A stretch of 6,293 bases of DNA, taken from positions 1 to 6,293 of the forward strand of contig CALADQ010000008.1 of assembly GCA_937890765.1 (NCBI GenBank), given 5' to 3'. Position 1 is the first letter of the stretch; every line of letters begins with the position of its first letter. A program made the translations under genes and the position numbers. This DNA is from an uncultured Candidatus Neoarthromitus sp. Lineage in GTDB: Bacteria > Bacillota > Clostridia > Clostridiales > Clostridiaceae. The notes beneath the pieces are model-generated. The model saw nothing but the letters and a program-made list of their open reading frames with translations, did not search any database and had not been told where the DNA came from. Positions 5,933 through 6,293 of this stretch are shown piece by piece.

Positions 5933-6293
5933 CTATACTTGAGTAACATTTCTTACTTTTAATTTTTTAGGTGAAACTGGTGGAAGATCTTTTTTGTCAT
6001 TTTTATTTCCAGTTTCCTGTGACATACCAACAACTCTGAAAGTTGGGTCACCGTTACCACTTGTTCCTCTAACTACGAGTGTTCCGTCACCAGATTTTAT
6101 AACATTAGGCTTTGGTGGAACTTGTGGAGGAACTTTTTTGTCATTTTTATTTCCAGTTTCCTGTGACATACCAACAACTCTGAGAGTTGGGCCACCGCTA
6201 TCACTTGTTCCTCTAACTACGAGTGTTCCGTCACCAAATTTTATAACATTAGGCTTTGGTGGAACTTGTGGAGGAACTTTTTTGTCATTTTTA
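5933..6293 (-). CDS. 3' end of a gene for a repeat protein with PPQVPPKP motifs (5' end outside window)
   Basis: The minus-strand frame is open from the right edge (first full codon 6292-6290) to TAG at 5935-5933, giving 119 visible residues. An internal ATG at 6169 lies within a repeat and has no ribosome binding site, so it is not the start. The visible part has two full 48-residue repeats, each KNDKKVPPQVPPKPNVIK then GDGTLVVRGTS, then PTxRVVGMSQETGN. A shortened third copy ends KKLKVRNVTQV, in which the proline motif is degraded to LPPVSPKK. PPQVPPKP fits the class II SH3 ligand pattern PxxPxK, and VPPKP is shared with the secreted protein at 4111-4998. By analogy with its neighbours it is probably exported, but the N-terminus is not visible. 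No family recognised. Confidence 0.85.
   Translation of the reverse strand, partial: KNDKKVPPQVPPKPNVIKFGDGTLVVRGTSDSGGPTLRVVGMSQETGNKNDKKVPPQVPPKPNVIKSGDGTLVVRGTSGNGDPTFRVVGMSQETGNKNDKKDLPPVSPKKLKVRNVTQV
6005..6292 (-). repeat. Two full 144-bp in-frame tandem repeats, third partial copy to 5933
   Basis: The period is 144 bases (48 residues): copy A 6292-6149, copy B 6148-6005, then a partial copy from 6004 that matches for only a few codons before diverging. Differences between A and B are few and cluster in the F/S and DSGG/GNGD positions, so the array is young or kept uniform by recombination. It probably continues to the right of the window. Confidence 0.93.

Noticed and set aside
1..6293. 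Mollicute origin with TGA read as tryptophan
   Set aside because: Trp is encoded by TGG, no in-frame TGA is needed to keep any gene open, and envelope-type genes such as the DUF218 protein fit a Firmicute better.

Overview
The window is a strongly AT-rich, compactly coded piece of a bacterial genome. Clear AGGAG-type ribosome binding sites, hairpin/T-tract terminators, Gram-positive-style signal peptides and the standard code (Trp is TGG, with no in-frame TGA) point to a low-GC Firmicute. The many secreted, repeat-rich, eukaryote-motif-bearing proteins suggest a close animal associate. A segmented filamentous bacterium ('Candidatus Arthromitus'/Savagella) would fit, but that is a guess from style and not from a recognised marker gene.

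Layout. (1) Positions 1-2143, plus strand: the 3' part of a long, hydrophilic, low-complexity protein gene with three 165-bp tandem repeats. The frame ends at 1961, but the same kind of sequence continues in another frame to 2143, which points to a frameshift; a bidirectional terminator follows at about 2206-2239. (2) Positions 2280-4017: a housekeeping-like insert. It holds a minus-strand small thioredoxin/glutaredoxin-fold protein, divergent from a plus-strand pair: a membrane-anchored YdcF/SanA-type (DUF218) protein and a DsbA/FrnE-like protein. Both thioredoxin-fold proteins lack the resolving cysteine of CxxC. The block ends at a strong bidirectional terminator (4082-4112). (3) Positions 5692 down to 4111, minus strand: a two-gene unit encoding secreted proteins with nearly the same leader (LL.IP..FVL.....TNAM). 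One carries an array of tyrosine motifs and an RPLPSLP SH3-ligand-like site. The other carries VPPKP, two APPLP sites and a repeated K-L-N-L..D-x-K motif. (4) Positions 6293 down to 5933, minus strand: the 3' end of a gene built of 144-bp repeats, each encoding PPQVPPKP, with its own terminator at about 5780-5820.

Taken together, three genes on the right and the long gene on the left look like members of one family of exported, mostly disordered scaffold-like proteins. The left gene and the 4111-4998 gene share two short modules (APPL followed by DK.FG...NELK, and K-[IL]-x-L..D-F-K), which suggests common descent or domain shuffling. The eukaryotic-type SH3, WW and SH2 ligand look-alikes suggest, as inference only, that they act on host signalling or the actin cytoskeleton. 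The central redox/envelope genes have no clear link to them. No intergenic gap exceeds 300 bases; the largest is 5693-5932, which contains a promoter candidate and a terminator.
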